In this document: positions 8,607 through 17,256 of the stretch, in pieces | How positions within the stretch are numbered: position 1 is the first letter of the stretch | How the letters are laid out: every line of letters begins with the position of its first letter | Origin: CBDBZL01 sp965213545 | GTDB taxonomy: Bacteria > Pseudomonadota > Alphaproteobacteria > Sphingomonadales > Sphingomonadaceae | DNA length: 64,000 nt | Assembly (NCBI GenBank): GCA_965213545.1 | Contig: CBDBZL010000002.1 | Span: 1,116,001-1,180,000 of the forward strand | Reading direction: 5' to 3' | Translations under genes and position numbers: made by a program | Notes under the pieces: model-generated | What the model saw: the letters and a program-made list of their open reading frames with translations, nothing else | Databases searched by the model: none | Told to the model about the DNA's origin: nothing

Positions 8607-9970
8607 CCTTTCCGACCTATTTCGAAGCGCTCGACCACCGCCAGATGCTGGCCGATTACCCGGTCGGCGAGGCATTCCTGAAGCGCTACCGGGCGATGAG
8701 CCGCGACGAGCTTCATGCGTTGCAGGACGCCCAGTTCCGCCGGCTGATGCAGCGCGGCTGGCAGGTGCCGTTCTATCGCCGTCTGTGGAGCGCCAGGGGG
8801 ATCGAGCCGGGCGACATCACCGGGCTGGCCGATATCGCCAAGCTGCCAGTCTACGACAAGTCCGATCTGATGCAGTCGATCGCCGAGCACCCGCCCTTTG
8901 GCGACTTTCACGGCATGGGCGATCCCGCCACCCGCCCGCCGACCATCTTCCACACCACCAGCGGCACCACCGGCAAGCCGCAGGTGCTGATGTTCGGCCC
9001 CAAGGGGCGCGAGGTGGGCAATCTGCTGGTCGGCCGGATGTATCGCTGGATGGGGCTTGAGCCGAACGATGTGGTCCATTCGGTCTATGGCCACGGGATG
9101 ATCAATGGCGGGCACTACATCCGCGAGGCGGTGACCCATTTCACCAACTCGATCTTCCTGTCCGCGGGCACCGGGATCGAGACGCGCAGCGCAGCGCAAG
9201 TGAGGCTGATGGCCGATTTCGGCGTCACCTGCATCGTCGGCTTTGTCGATTATGTGCGAAAGCTTGCCGCCACCGCCGAAGCCGAGGGGCTGTTCGACCG
9301 GATCGCCATCCGCATGATCATCGGCCACCTGGGCACCGAGGACCGGCGCGGCACCGAGGACGCCTGGCACGGCGCGCGCGCCTATGACTGGTACGGCGTG
9401 GGCGACACCGGCTCGATCGCCGGCGAGGGGCCCGAGCGCGACGGTCTCTATGTGTGGGAAGACGCACAATATCTCGAACTGCTCGACGTCGACAGCGGCG
9501 CGCCGGTGGGCTCCGGCGAGACGGGCGACATGGTCGTCACCTGCCTCTACAAGGACGATGTCGCGCCGTGCATCCGCTTCAACACGCATGATATCAGCCA
9601 TGAGTTGGACGGGCGCGGCGAGATCGCCTTCAAGCGGATCGCCGGGTTCAAGGGGCGCAGCGACAACATGATCAAGCTGCGCGGGATCAATGTCTTTCCC
9701 CATGCGATCGGCGCGCTGATCGAGAACCGCAGCGACCTGACCGGCGAATATGTCTGCCACCTGCGGCGCGATGCGACGCAGAAGGACCACATGAGGGTGA
9801 CGATCGAGAGCCGCGGCGGCAGCGATGCGGGCGCCATCGGCACGCTGCTGCGCCAGGGGCTGGGTGTGGAGGTCGACGTGGCGCTGTGCGAGCCGGGCGG
9901 TACCGCCGCCGCGACGCAGATCGACACAAGGCAAAAGCCGCTCCGCCTGATCGACGAGCGCGGTGGTTGA
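8603..9970 (+). CDS. Phenylacetate-CoA ligase-like AMP-forming CoA ligase
   Basis: A 455-residue ANL-superfamily enzyme of the PaaK branch. It would activate a carboxylic acid with ATP and CoA through an acyl-adenylate. The phosphate loop TTSGTTGKPQVLMF lies near residue 115, YDWYGVGDTGSIAGE near 265, and the hinge region FKGRSDNMIKLRGINVFPHA near 350. A short C-terminal domain follows, as in PaaK. PaaK enzymes usually take aromatic or branched acids. It is translationally coupled on both sides (ATGA before, 8-base overlap after), placing it firmly in the operon between the PrpD pair and the amidase. Confidence 0.83.
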   Translation: MTFPTYFEALDHRQMLADYPVGEAFLKRYRAMSRDELHALQDAQFRRLMQRGWQVPFYRRLWSARGIEPGDITGLADIAKLPVYDKSDLMQSIAEHPPFGDFHGMGDPATRPPTIFHTTSGTTGKPQVLMFGPKGREVGNLLVGRMYRWMGLEPNDVVHSVYGHGMINGGHYIREAVTHFTNSIFLSAGTGIETRSAAQVRLMADFGVTCIVGFVDYVRKLAATAEAEGLFDRIAIRMIIGHLGTEDRRGTEDAWHGARAYDWYGVGDTGSIAGEGPERDGLYVWEDAQYLELLDVDSGAPVGSGETGDMVVTCLYKDDVAPCIRFNTHDISHELDGRGEIAFKRIAGFKGRSDNMIKLRGINVFPHAIGALIENRSDLTGEYVCHLRRDATQKDHMRVTIESRGGSDAGAIGTLLRQGLGVEVDVALCEPGGTAAATQIDTRQKPLRLIDERGG

Positions 9971-11168
9971 CCCGCCGGTGATCGACTGGGACCATCTCGA
10001 GGCGGTCAATGGCAGGCTCAATGCCTTCAGCCATTTCGACCGCGCGGCCGTGGGCGATCGCAGCTCAAGCAGAGGCGCGCTCGCCGGGACGAGCATCGGC
10101 ATCAAGGCCAACATCGCGGTGCGCTCACTGCCGTTCCATGCCGGACTCGCCGCCTTCGAACAGCGCATCGCCCGGAGCGATGCGGCCACCGTCGCCGCGT
10201 TGCGCGAGGCGGGCGCCGCGATCATCGGCATCACCAACATGGAAGAGGGGGCGCTCGGCGCCAAGACCGACAACCCGCATTTCGGCGCGGTGATCAATCC
10301 GCATCGCGATGGCTTTTCCCCCGGCGGTTCCTCGGGTGGCAGCGGCGCGGCGGTGGCGGCCGGACTGGTCGATGCGGCGCTCGGCACCGACACGATGGGC
10401 TCGGTGCGCATTCCTGCCGCCCATTGCGGGGTCTTCGGTTTCAAGCCGGCGACCCACCGCGTCAGCCAGGTCGGCCTCGAACCCGCGGACCTGTCGCTCG
10501 ATGCGATCGGCCCGCTGGCGCGCGATTTGGACCTGCTCGAGAAGGTGGCGCGGGTGATGTCGGATTTCGGCGAGGATGCGCTGACGGGGGATGGCGCGGT
10601 GCTCTGCGATCACGGCGTCGCGCTGCATCCGGCGGTGGCGGCGGCATGGGATCGGGCGCGAGCGGCGCTGGGGACAAGCTCGGCCGAGGTCAGGCTCGAC
10701 CATCCCTGCGGCCGTATCCGGTTCGCCGGCTTCATCCAGGTCGCGAACACGCTGTCGGCGCATCTCGACGGGGTCGCGCGGTCGGACCGGCTGTCGCGCC
10801 TGCTTGCCCATGGTCCCGCACGCAGCGAGCAGGATTGGGCCGACGACCAGCACATCCTCGAGCAGACCCGGGCCGAAGTCCGCGCGCTCATCACCGAGCA
10901 CGGCTTCCTGCTGCTGCCCACCGTGCCCAACCCGCCCTTCCCACATTCGACACGCGAACCCGCCGCCCAGGCGGATTTCACGTGCCTCGCCAATATCGCC
11001 GGCCTGCCCGCGCTGAGCCTGCCCGCCGGCTGGACCGACGACGGCCTGCCGCTCGGGGTCCAGCTTATCAGCGGCCAAGGCGCGGAGGCGGGGCTGTTCG
11101 CGCTCGCCCGTCATCTCGACAACCGGCTATGCGCCACCCGCGCACCGCAACCAGGAGACCACTTGTGA
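9963..11168 (+). CDS. Amidase signature family hydrolase
   Basis: A 401-residue amidase with the full Ser-cisSer-Lys triad of the amidase signature family: Lys48 in IGIKANIAV, Ser123 in SPGGSSGGSG and Ser147 in DTMGSVRIP. The 24-residue spacing between the serines is the usual one. Family members hydrolyse carboxylic amides to acid and ammonia. The GTG at 9963 overlaps the ligase gene by 8 bases; the family start is short, which supports this choice. Next to a PuuE/imidase-type hydrolase three genes on, it could be the half-amidase of a cyclic-imide route. That is inference. Confidence 0.85.
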   Translation: MVDPPVIDWDHLEAVNGRLNAFSHFDRAAVGDRSSSRGALAGTSIGIKANIAVRSLPFHAGLAAFEQRIARSDAATVAALREAGAAIIGITNMEEGALGAKTDNPHFGAVINPHRDGFSPGGSSGGSGAAVAAGLVDAALGTDTMGSVRIPAAHCGVFGFKPATHRVSQVGLEPADLSLDAIGPLARDLDLLEKVARVMSDFGEDALTGDGAVLCDHGVALHPAVAAAWDRARAALGTSSAEVRLDHPCGRIRFAGFIQVANTLSAHLDGVARSDRLSRLLAHGPARSEQDWADDQHILEQTRAEVRALITEHGFLLLPTVPNPPFPHSTREPAAQADFTCLANIAGLPALSLPAGWTDDGLPLGVQLISGQGAEAGLFALARHLDNRLCATRAPQPGDHL

Positions 11169-11473
11169 AGATCATCTGCCTGTTCAACCTGAAGCCCGGC
11201 ACCGATGTCGCCGAATATGAGCAATGGGCCAGGACCCGCGACCTGCCCACGGTGAACGCGCTGGGTTCGGTCAGCGATTTCGCGGTGCTCAAGGCCACCG
11301 GCGTGTTCGGTGACGAAGCAGCGACGCCGCCCTACCAGTATATCGAGATCATCGAGGTGACCGGGCTCAACCCGTTCGTCGCCGATATCTCCACCAAGCA
11401 GTTCCAGGACGCCGCCGCGCCGTTCCAGGGCTTTGCCGATGCGCCGGTGTTCATCCTCACCCAGGCGCTGTGA
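11165..11473 (+). CDS. HapK/RedY-like small protein
   Basis: A 102-residue protein with a GTG start overlapping the amidase stop by 4 bases. The pattern KIICLFNLKPGTDVAEYEQWA, then LPTVNALGSVSDF, YQYIEIIEV and FQGFADAPVFILT resembles the RedY/HapK family, ferredoxin-like (dimeric alpha+beta barrel) proteins. These are known from prodigiosin and prodiginine gene clusters, where their role is poorly defined. Many similar small barrels act as monooxygenases or isomerases on small molecules. Its fixed place inside the coupled operon suggests a role on a pathway intermediate. The family is recognised by memory of the pattern, not by search. Confidence 0.65.
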   Translation: MKIICLFNLKPGTDVAEYEQWARTRDLPTVNALGSVSDFAVLKATGVFGDEAATPPYQYIEIIEVTGLNPFVADISTKQFQDAAAPFQGFADAPVFILTQAL

Positions 11474-11478
11474 CGGGC

Positions 11479-12279
11479 ATGGGTGATTTCGACGGCAAGA
11501 GCGTGGTCGTCACCGGCTCGGGCAAACACAAGGGTCTGGGCCAGGCGATCCTCCAGGCTTTTGCCGACCAGGGCGCAGCGTGCGTGGTGTCGGACCGGAC
11601 GATCGATGCCGAAGCGCAAGGTGTGGCCGACGAGCTGCGCGCACGCGGCGCGAAGGTGGAGACCATCGCTTGCGACGTCTCGCAGCCTGAGCAGTGCCGC
11701 GCGCTGGTGGGAGCGACGATCGAGGCGTTCGGCGGGCTCGACATCCTGGTCAACAATGCCGGGATCGGGTTCAAGATGAAGCCGCTGCTCGAGGTCGACA
11801 CGAGCGATGAATGGGACCAGGTCATCGCGGTGAACCTGTCGGGCGCGTTCTATTGCACGCAAGCCGCCGCGCGGGCCATGGTGGAACAGGGGCGCGGCGG
11901 GCGGATCATCAACATCGCCAGCCAGGCGGCCAAGACCGGCTTTCCCCACCTGCCCGCCTATGTCTCCTCCAAGCACGGGATGATCGGGTTGACCCGGGCC
12001 AGCGCGGTGGAGCTTGGCGCGCATGGCATCACCGTCAACGCGGTGTGCCCCAATCATGTCACCACCGGGTTGGGCGCACAACAGAACGCATATTTCTCGC
12101 AGCTGCTCGGCTTCGACAGCGTGGAGGCCTATCTGGCGAACATGGCGGCGAAGAACCCGATGGGCCGCCCGGGCCTGCCATCCGACACCGCGGCGGCCTG
12201 CCTGTGGCTGGCGAGCGATGCGGCCTTCTATGTCACCGGCGAGGCGCTCAACGTCTCGGGCGGGGAGGAGATGCACTGA
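11479..12279 (+). CDS. Short-chain dehydrogenase/reductase
   Basis: A 266-residue classical SDR. The NAD(P)-binding loop is TGSGKHKGLG at residues 12-21, NNAG is at 92-95, and the catalytic Ser148, Tyr161 and Lys165 (YVSSK) are all present. VNAVCP precedes the substrate loop, and VTGEALNVSGGE ends the protein. The acidic residue after strand two (SDR at 38-40) suggests NAD preference. A GTG at 11470 overlapping the previous stop is an alternative start. In this locus it would oxidise or reduce a hydroxyacyl or keto intermediate; 3-hydroxyacyl-CoA is a reasonable guess. Confidence 0.87.
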   Translation: MGDFDGKSVVVTGSGKHKGLGQAILQAFADQGAACVVSDRTIDAEAQGVADELRARGAKVETIACDVSQPEQCRALVGATIEAFGGLDILVNNAGIGFKMKPLLEVDTSDEWDQVIAVNLSGAFYCTQAAARAMVEQGRGGRIINIASQAAKTGFPHLPAYVSSKHGMIGLTRASAVELGAHGITVNAVCPNHVTTGLGAQQNAYFSQLLGFDSVEAYLANMAAKNPMGRPGLPSDTAAACLWLASDAAFYVTGEALNVSGGEEMH

Positions 12280-13163
12280 TGGCAAGCGAACCCATCCTGC
12301 CCGAAGAGCGGATCGACTGGCCCGGCGGCGCCAGGCTGGCGCTGAGCGTGGTGGTGAACCTGGAAGAAGGTAGCGAAATGACCATCGCCCGCGGCGACCG
12401 GGGAATGGAGCCGGTCGACGAGCTGGGCGTGTTCGTCAAATCGAAGATGCGCAATTACTCGAACGAATCCAATTATCTCTATGGCATCAAGGCGGGCGCG
12501 CCGCGGGTGATCAAACTGCTTCAGCGCTACCAGATCGCGGCCAGCTGGACGGTGGCGGCGATGAGCCTGGAGGAGCATCCCGAGATCGCCCGCGCCATCG
12601 TCGCGCTCGGCCACGAGCCGGTCAGCCATGGCTGGCGCTGGGTCCACCAGTTCAAGATGGACGAGGAGGAGGAGCGCGCCTTCATCCGCCGCGCCGCCGA
12701 CAGCATCGAGCAGACCACGGGCCAGCGCCCGCAAGGCTGGCTGAGCCGCTACCTCTTGACCGACAACACCCGCCGCCTGCTGGTGGAGGAGGGCTTCACC
12801 TATCACATGGACGACTATTCGGGCGACGTGCCCTTCTGGGACCGCGAGACCGTGCCCGGCAGCCCCATGGTGATCCTGCCCTATCAGCTCGATTCCAACG
12901 ACATGAAGATGTGGTCCGACCCGGCCTATACGCCGCATTCGTGGCTGGCCTATGCCAAGGCCAATTTCGACCAGCTCTACCGCGAGGGCGAAGAGGGCAA
13001 TCCCAAGCTGATGAGCCTGGGCCTGCATCTGCGGATCATCGGCCGGCCCGGACGCGTCTGGGCGCTGGAGGAATTCCTGCGCCATGTCCGCGAGCACGAC
13101 AAGGTGTGGATCGCCACCAGAGGCCAGATCGCCGAGCATTTCCGCCAAGTCCACCCGGCATGA
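12279..13163 (+). CDS. PuuE/cyclic-imidase-type polysaccharide deacetylase homologue
   Basis: A 294-residue NodB-fold protein of the branch that includes metal-independent allantoinase PuuE and bacterial cyclic imide hydrolase. In place of the TFDDG metal motif it has VVNLEEGSE. GHEPVSHGWRWVHQ (near residue 105) matches the ASHGWRW motif of PuuE. LPYQLDSNDMKMW (near residue 205) is also typical of that branch. These enzymes open ring amide bonds rather than deacetylate sugars. It overlaps its neighbours by 1 and 4 bases. Together with the amidase it suggests ring opening of a cyclic imide or ureide to a half-amide. Polysaccharide activity seems unlikely in this context. Confidence 0.75.
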   Translation: MASEPILPEERIDWPGGARLALSVVVNLEEGSEMTIARGDRGMEPVDELGVFVKSKMRNYSNESNYLYGIKAGAPRVIKLLQRYQIAASWTVAAMSLEEHPEIARAIVALGHEPVSHGWRWVHQFKMDEEEERAFIRRAADSIEQTTGQRPQGWLSRYLLTDNTRRLLVEEGFTYHMDDYSGDVPFWDRETVPGSPMVILPYQLDSNDMKMWSDPAYTPHSWLAYAKANFDQLYREGEEGNPKLMSLGLHLRIIGRPGRVWALEEFLRHVREHDKVWIATRGQIAEHFRQVHPA

Positions 13164-13915
13164 GCCTGCGGCTGGAGACCGACGGTCCGCTTGTCACCCT
13201 GCTGATCGACCGGGCAGCCAAGCGCAACGCCTTCGATCTGGCGATGTGGCAGGCGATGCCCGATCTGCTCGACCAGACCACCGCGAACCCCGAGGCGCGG
13301 CTGCTGGTGATCCGCGCGGCGGATGGCGGCGCGTTTTGCGCGGGCGCCGATATTGCCGAGCTGCTGGCCAACAAGGACGATCTGGACTGGCGTGCCACCA
13401 GCCAGGTGGCGATCAACCGCGTGCAGCGCGAACTTACCCGCCTGGCGCTCCCCACGCTGGCCTTTATCGAAGGCGACTGTGTGGGCGGCGGCTGCGGCAT
13501 TGCGCTGGCCTGCGACCTGCGCATCGCCACCCCCGCCGCGCGGCTGGGCATTACGCCGGCCAAGCTGGGGCTGATCTATCCGCTGCACGACATCAAGCTG
13601 CTGGTCGACCTGGTCGGCCCGGGCCAGGCGCGGCGGATGTTGTTCACCGGCGAACTGCTCGATGCGACAGAGGCGCTGCGGATCGGACTGGTCGAACGCA
13701 TTGCCCAGACGCCCGAGGAAACCATCACCATGCTGCTTGCCGCCAGCCCTACTTCGATCCACCAGATCAAGCGCTTCATCCGCCGCGTGCTGGACGGCCA
13801 GTTGGATGACGATGATGCCACTAGGCGCAAATTCGCCGCCGCATTCGAAGGCGAAGACTTTGCCGAGGGGACGCGCGCCTTTGTCGAGAAACGTGCACCC
13901 AGGTTCGTGCGATGA
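13160..13915 (+). CDS. Enoyl-CoA hydratase/isomerase family protein
   Basis: A 251-residue crotonase-fold protein. The first oxyanion-hole segment GAFCAGADIAELL is near residue 55, and the second FIEGDCVGGGCGIALACDLRI is near residues 95-115. A catalytic-type Glu is not at the standard NEA/GxxE place in an obvious way, because ITPAKLGLIYPLHD follows, so it may be an isomerase, hydrolase or hydratase. It starts in an ATGA overlap with the deacetylase homologue and ends in one with the VOC gene. It could supply a second hydration step besides the MaoC enzyme. Confidence 0.83.
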   Translation: MSLRLETDGPLVTLLIDRAAKRNAFDLAMWQAMPDLLDQTTANPEARLLVIRAADGGAFCAGADIAELLANKDDLDWRATSQVAINRVQRELTRLALPTLAFIEGDCVGGGCGIALACDLRIATPAARLGITPAKLGLIYPLHDIKLLVDLVGPGQARRMLFTGELLDATEALRIGLVERIAQTPEETITMLLAASPTSIHQIKRFIRRVLDGQLDDDDATRRKFAAAFEGEDFAEGTRAFVEKRAPRFVR

Positions 13916-14814
13916 GCATCTCGCACGGGACCATCCTGGGCGGACTTTCCACCCTGCCAAACCTCGATGCGGGTCTGCGCGCCTATCACCAGGTGCTGGG
14001 GCTCGACCTGGTCGAGACCGGCGAAATCGGCGCCGCGCTGGCGGCAAGCTGGGGCTGCCCGGCCAATGCCGGAGCGCGCTATGCGGCGCTGCGGCCGGCC
14101 AGCGGCGAGCCATGCTGGCTGCGGCTGGTCGAACAGCGCGGCCAACCCGATTTCGTCCCCACCACCAGCTACGGCTGGGCGGCCTTCGAGCTGACCGTCC
14201 AGGACGTGTGGCAATGGCCCGAAGCCTTGCCCGCCGAGCTGTTCACCATTGTCGGCCCGCCCAAGGTGCTCGAGAACTTGGAGCCCGCGTTCATCCCCAT
14301 GCAGGCGCTGGGGCCGGGGGGCGAGATGGTCTATCTCAACCAGGTGCTGCGCGACATGCCCGACACCGATCTGCCGCGCGCCCGTTCGCCGGTCGATCGC
14401 ATCTTCATCGTGGTGCTGGCGGCGCGCGATCGTGAGGCGAGCATTGCCTGGTACCGCGATGCGCTCGGGCTGGAACGGGGAAGCGACTACACGCTGCCTT
14501 ATTCGATGATCAACAATGCCTTCGGCCTGCCTGCCGATACGCTTACCACCATCACCGTGGTCGGCCATGGCCGGATGCCCATCGTCGAGGTGGACGACTA
14601 CCCCGAAGCGACAACCGAGCGCCCGCGCCATCCCGGAATGCTGCCTCCGGGCAACGCGCTGGTGAGCCTGGGCGTCGATGATTTGGCGCGCTGCGATGTC
14701 CGGTGGATCACCCCGCCCGCCCTGCATGAGGGAGCGATCTACGAGGGGCGCCGCGCAGGCACCACGCAAGGCCCGGCCGGCGAACTGGTCGAGCTGATCG
14801 AGACCGGGCGGTGA
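13912..14814 (+). CDS. Two-domain VOC (glyoxalase/extradiol-like) protein
   Basis: A 300-residue protein that seems to hold two vicinal-oxygen-chelate modules, about residues 5-140 and 160-295. The first carries LDAGLRAYHQVLGLDLVE and GPGGEMVYLNQV. The second carries RDREASIAWYRDALGLERGSDY and GPAGELVELIE. VOC proteins bind a metal and act as isomerases, epimerases or ring-cleaving dioxygenases. The metal ligands cannot be assigned safely from sequence alone. The gene is coupled to the crotonase gene before it and the YciI gene after it. Confidence 0.72.
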   Translation: MSISHGTILGGLSTLPNLDAGLRAYHQVLGLDLVETGEIGAALAASWGCPANAGARYAALRPASGEPCWLRLVEQRGQPDFVPTTSYGWAAFELTVQDVWQWPEALPAELFTIVGPPKVLENLEPAFIPMQALGPGGEMVYLNQVLRDMPDTDLPRARSPVDRIFIVVLAARDREASIAWYRDALGLERGSDYTLPYSMINNAFGLPADTLTTITVVGHGRMPIVEVDDYPEATTERPRHPGMLPPGNALVSLGVDDLARCDVRWITPPALHEGAIYEGRRAGTTQGPAGELVELIETGR

Positions 14815-15119
14815 GGCTGTTCGCCTGCTGGTGCCACGATGCGCCGGGCAGCGCCGGCCCGCGCGATGCGGAACTGGCGGCACACCTGGCGCATGTCGAA
14901 GCGCATATCGGGCGCTATGCGGTCGCCGGGCCATTGAAGCGCGGCGATGCCACTATCGGTTCGCTGCTGGTTCTGAAGGCAGAGAATGAGGCGGATGCCC
15001 GCGCCTTCCTGGAGGCGGACCCCTATTTCGCCGCCGGGGTATGGCGGGAGATCGAGGTCGAGGAACTTAGCGCGGCCGCCGGCGACTGGGTGGGCGGCGC
15101 GGCCTGGAAGCGTGCCTGA
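14811..15119 (+). CDS. YciI-family small protein
   Basis: A 102-residue protein with a GTG start overlapping the VOC stop. RDAELAAHLAHVEAHIGRYAVAGPL, SLLVLKAENEADARAFLEADPYFAAGVW and IEVEEL follow the YciI pattern, a ferredoxin-like fold with a possible His-Asp pair. Related proteins include chlorophenol-pathway enzymes, but most are uncharacterised. It is the last gene of the coupled run. The next 104 bases contain no clear gene, and the following gene is on the opposite strand, so the operon should end here. Confidence 0.75.
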   Translation: MRLFACWCHDAPGSAGPRDAELAAHLAHVEAHIGRYAVAGPLKRGDATIGSLLVLKAENEADARAFLEADPYFAAGVWREIEVEELSAAAGDWVGGAAWKRA

Positions 15120-15223
15120 TCGGTGCTCGCCCCTGCGGCCGCCCGCGAGGGACGAACGACCGGAGCGGAAGTAAGCTAGCGGGTCGATCCGGCGGCACAG
15201 AACCGGCGCCATGCCACCCCCTG

Positions 15224-16204
15224 TCACGGCAGCAGCAGCGTCGAGCCGGTGGTCTTTCGCGCCTCGAGATCGCGGTGCGCCGTGGCTGCGTCGGTGAGCG
15301 GATAGGTCTGGCCGATGGTCACCGACAGCACGCCGCTGCCGATCATTTCCCACACCCGGGCAATACCCGCCGCCCTTTCCCGCGGCTCGGCATAATAGTC
15401 GAACAATGCGGGCCTGGTGGTGAACAGCGAACCCTTGCGCGCCAGGATACCCAGGTCCACCGCGCCCACCGGCGCATCGGCATTGCCGTAGCTGACCAGC
15501 AAGCCGCGCGAAGCGGTGGCCTCGATCGAGGCGTCCCAGGTCGCCTTGCCGATGCCGTCGAACACCACCTCGGCGCCCTTGCCCCCGGTCAGTTCGCGCA
15601 CCCGCGGGGCAACGTCCTCGCGGCCGTAGAACACGATGTCATCGGCGCCTGCCTTGCGCGCCTCGGCCGCCTTGTCCTCGCTCGACACCGTGCCGATCAC
15701 CCGGGCGCCCAGATGCTTGAGCCATTGGACGAGGAGCAGCCCCACCCCGCCCGCCGCCGCGTGCACCAGCACGTCCTGTCCGCGCTGGACCTTGGCGCAC
15801 CGCTCGACCAGGAACTCCGCGGTGCTGGCCTTGAGGATTGCCGCTGCGGCGGTGCGCGCGTCGATCGCATCGGGCAGCGCGAAAAGCTCGCTCGTCGCCA
15901 TGTTGCGATGGGTGGCGTAGGCGCCGCGCGACGGGCCGAAGGTGGCCACCCGGTCGCCTTGTGAAAACCCTTCCACCCCCTCACCCACCGCCACGATCCG
16001 GCCTGCCGCCTCCAGCCCAAGCGCGCTGGGCAGCTCGACCGGATAGATCCCGCGCCGGTGATAGGTATCGATGAAATTCAGCCCCACCGCCTTATGCGCG
16101 ACGCTGACCTCGCCATGCGCCGGGGGCGGCAGCTCGTCCTCCACCCACTCGATCACCTCGGGACCGCCGTTGCGGGTGATCTGGGCGCGGGTTGTCTTGG
16201 TCAT
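15224..16204 (-). CDS. NADPH:quinone oxidoreductase, zinc-less MDR family
   Basis: A 326-residue medium-chain reductase of the quinone oxidoreductase branch. It has an N-terminal GroES-like domain (VGLNFIDTYHRRGIYP) and a Rossmann domain with VLVHAAAGGVGLLLVQWLKHLGA. The structural- and catalytic-zinc cysteines of alcohol dehydrogenases are absent, as expected for QOR. It ends LEARKTTGSTLLLP. It would reduce quinones or enones with NADPH in the cytoplasm. The ATG at 16204 was chosen because MTKTTRAQI is the usual start. It converges on the catabolic operon and shows no sign of belonging to it. Confidence 0.87.
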   Translation of the reverse strand: MTKTTRAQITRNGGPEVIEWVEDELPPPAHGEVSVAHKAVGLNFIDTYHRRGIYPVELPSALGLEAAGRIVAVGEGVEGFSQGDRVATFGPSRGAYATHRNMATSELFALPDAIDARTAAAAILKASTAEFLVERCAKVQRGQDVLVHAAAGGVGLLLVQWLKHLGARVIGTVSSEDKAAEARKAGADDIVFYGREDVAPRVRELTGGKGAEVVFDGIGKATWDASIEATASRGLLVSYGNADAPVGAVDLGILARKGSLFTTRPALFDYYAEPRERAAGIARVWEMIGSGVLSVTIGQTYPLTDAATAHRDLEARKTTGSTLLLP

Positions 16205-16355
16205 GACCGGTCCTTTGGTTCGAGCGGGCCGCACCTCGCCTGCAGCCGGCGATGATCGGTGCGGATCGGGTTTGCCTAAGGCCTCCACAAATGCTTGGAA
16301 AGGGCTGGGCCCGACAATTCAGGTTGGCCCCGACAAGGCGACAGGGGGTGCGCGT

Positions 16356-17189
16356 ATGGCAAGGACGATCGGATGGGCCATGCTGCCGGCCCTGCTGCTG
16401 GGGTTCGCCCCGATGCCTCCTGTTGCCGCGCAACCGGCGGCGGGTGCGGTGGCAGAGGTGGCCAAGCCTGCGCCCGCGCCGTCGCCGCGCATCATCGTCG
16501 AACAGGCGATCGGGGCACATGGCGGCGAGGCCTGGCGCACGCCGGCAACGCTGGTGCTCACCGGGCATGCGGTGTTCTACGCAACCGACAGCGCCGAGCC
16601 GCGCAGCCGGGCGGACGATTACCGCATGTGGCGCGAATTCGATCCCTCGCGCAGCACCGCGCATGGCGCCGAGGGCAAGGTGCGGATCGTGGCGCGCGCG
16701 AACGAGCGGCTGGTGTTCGAGGTCGGCTATGACGGCGCGACCACCTGGACCGAGCGCGGCATCATCCCGCCCGCCGAAGCCGATGCGTTCTGGGCGAGCA
16801 ATTTCGGCTTCGGCATCATCCGCCAGGCATTGGCCGATGGTTTCACCTTGGAGGCGGCTCCGCCCCGCGAGGTGGGCGGCCATGCGATAGACCTTGTCCG
16901 GGTCATCGATCCGCAGGGCCAGCCGACCCTGTTCGGGTTCGACCGCCAGAGCCGCTTCATTCGCTACATGGGCTTTGCTTCGCCGCGCGGATGGCATGAA
17001 CGCATCTATGATGATTTCATCCGCCTGCCGGACAGCGGCTGGGTCCAGGCGCGCGAGGTCACGCTGCTTTACAACGGCGTCAAGGCCAACACCGTGTTCT
17101 GGCGCGAGGTCGAGGTCGACGTGCCTGTTCCTACGGACATATTCGCCGCGCCTGACGCACAGCCGCAGGCCTCGCCTCAAGCGGGCTAG
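16356..17189 (+). CDS. Secreted protein of unknown function
   Basis: A 277-residue protein with an N-terminal signal peptide (MARTIGWAMLPALLLGFAP, likely cleaved after PVAAQ). The mature part has ILVEQAI-like IIVEQAIGAHGGEAWRTPATLVLTG, a pattern seen in periplasmic proteins with a LolA/LppX-like half-barrel. A stretch of alternating strands follows, and the tail is Pro/Gln-rich. No catalytic motif is visible. It stands alone between two reverse-strand genes. A periplasmic carrier or sensor role would be a guess. Confidence 0.7.
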   Translation: MARTIGWAMLPALLLGFAPMPPVAAQPAAGAVAEVAKPAPAPSPRIIVEQAIGAHGGEAWRTPATLVLTGHAVFYATDSAEPRSRADDYRMWREFDPSRSTAHGAEGKVRIVARANERLVFEVGYDGATTWTERGIIPPAEADAFWASNFGFGIIRQALADGFTLEAAPPREVGGHAIDLVRVIDPQGQPTLFGFDRQSRFIRYMGFASPRGWHERIYDDFIRLPDSGWVQAREVTLLYNGVKANTVFWREVEVDVPVPTDIFAAPDAQPQASPQAG

Positions 17190-17256
17190 CTTACCAGCGC
17201 GACCCCGGAACCCGGCGCCGGCACCGGTCTTGGCCCGGTTCCTCCAGAGCGCTCGC

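Noticed and set aside
8267..10444. A 725-codon reverse-strand frame opposite the CoA ligase and amidase
   Set aside because: It is antisense to genes with intact catalytic motifs and has no recognisable domain.
12279..13163. Polysaccharide deacetylase acting on cell-wall sugars
   Set aside because: No signal peptide, metal motif replaced by LEEGSE, SHGWRW motif of the PuuE/imidase branch and a catabolic operon context all argue against it.
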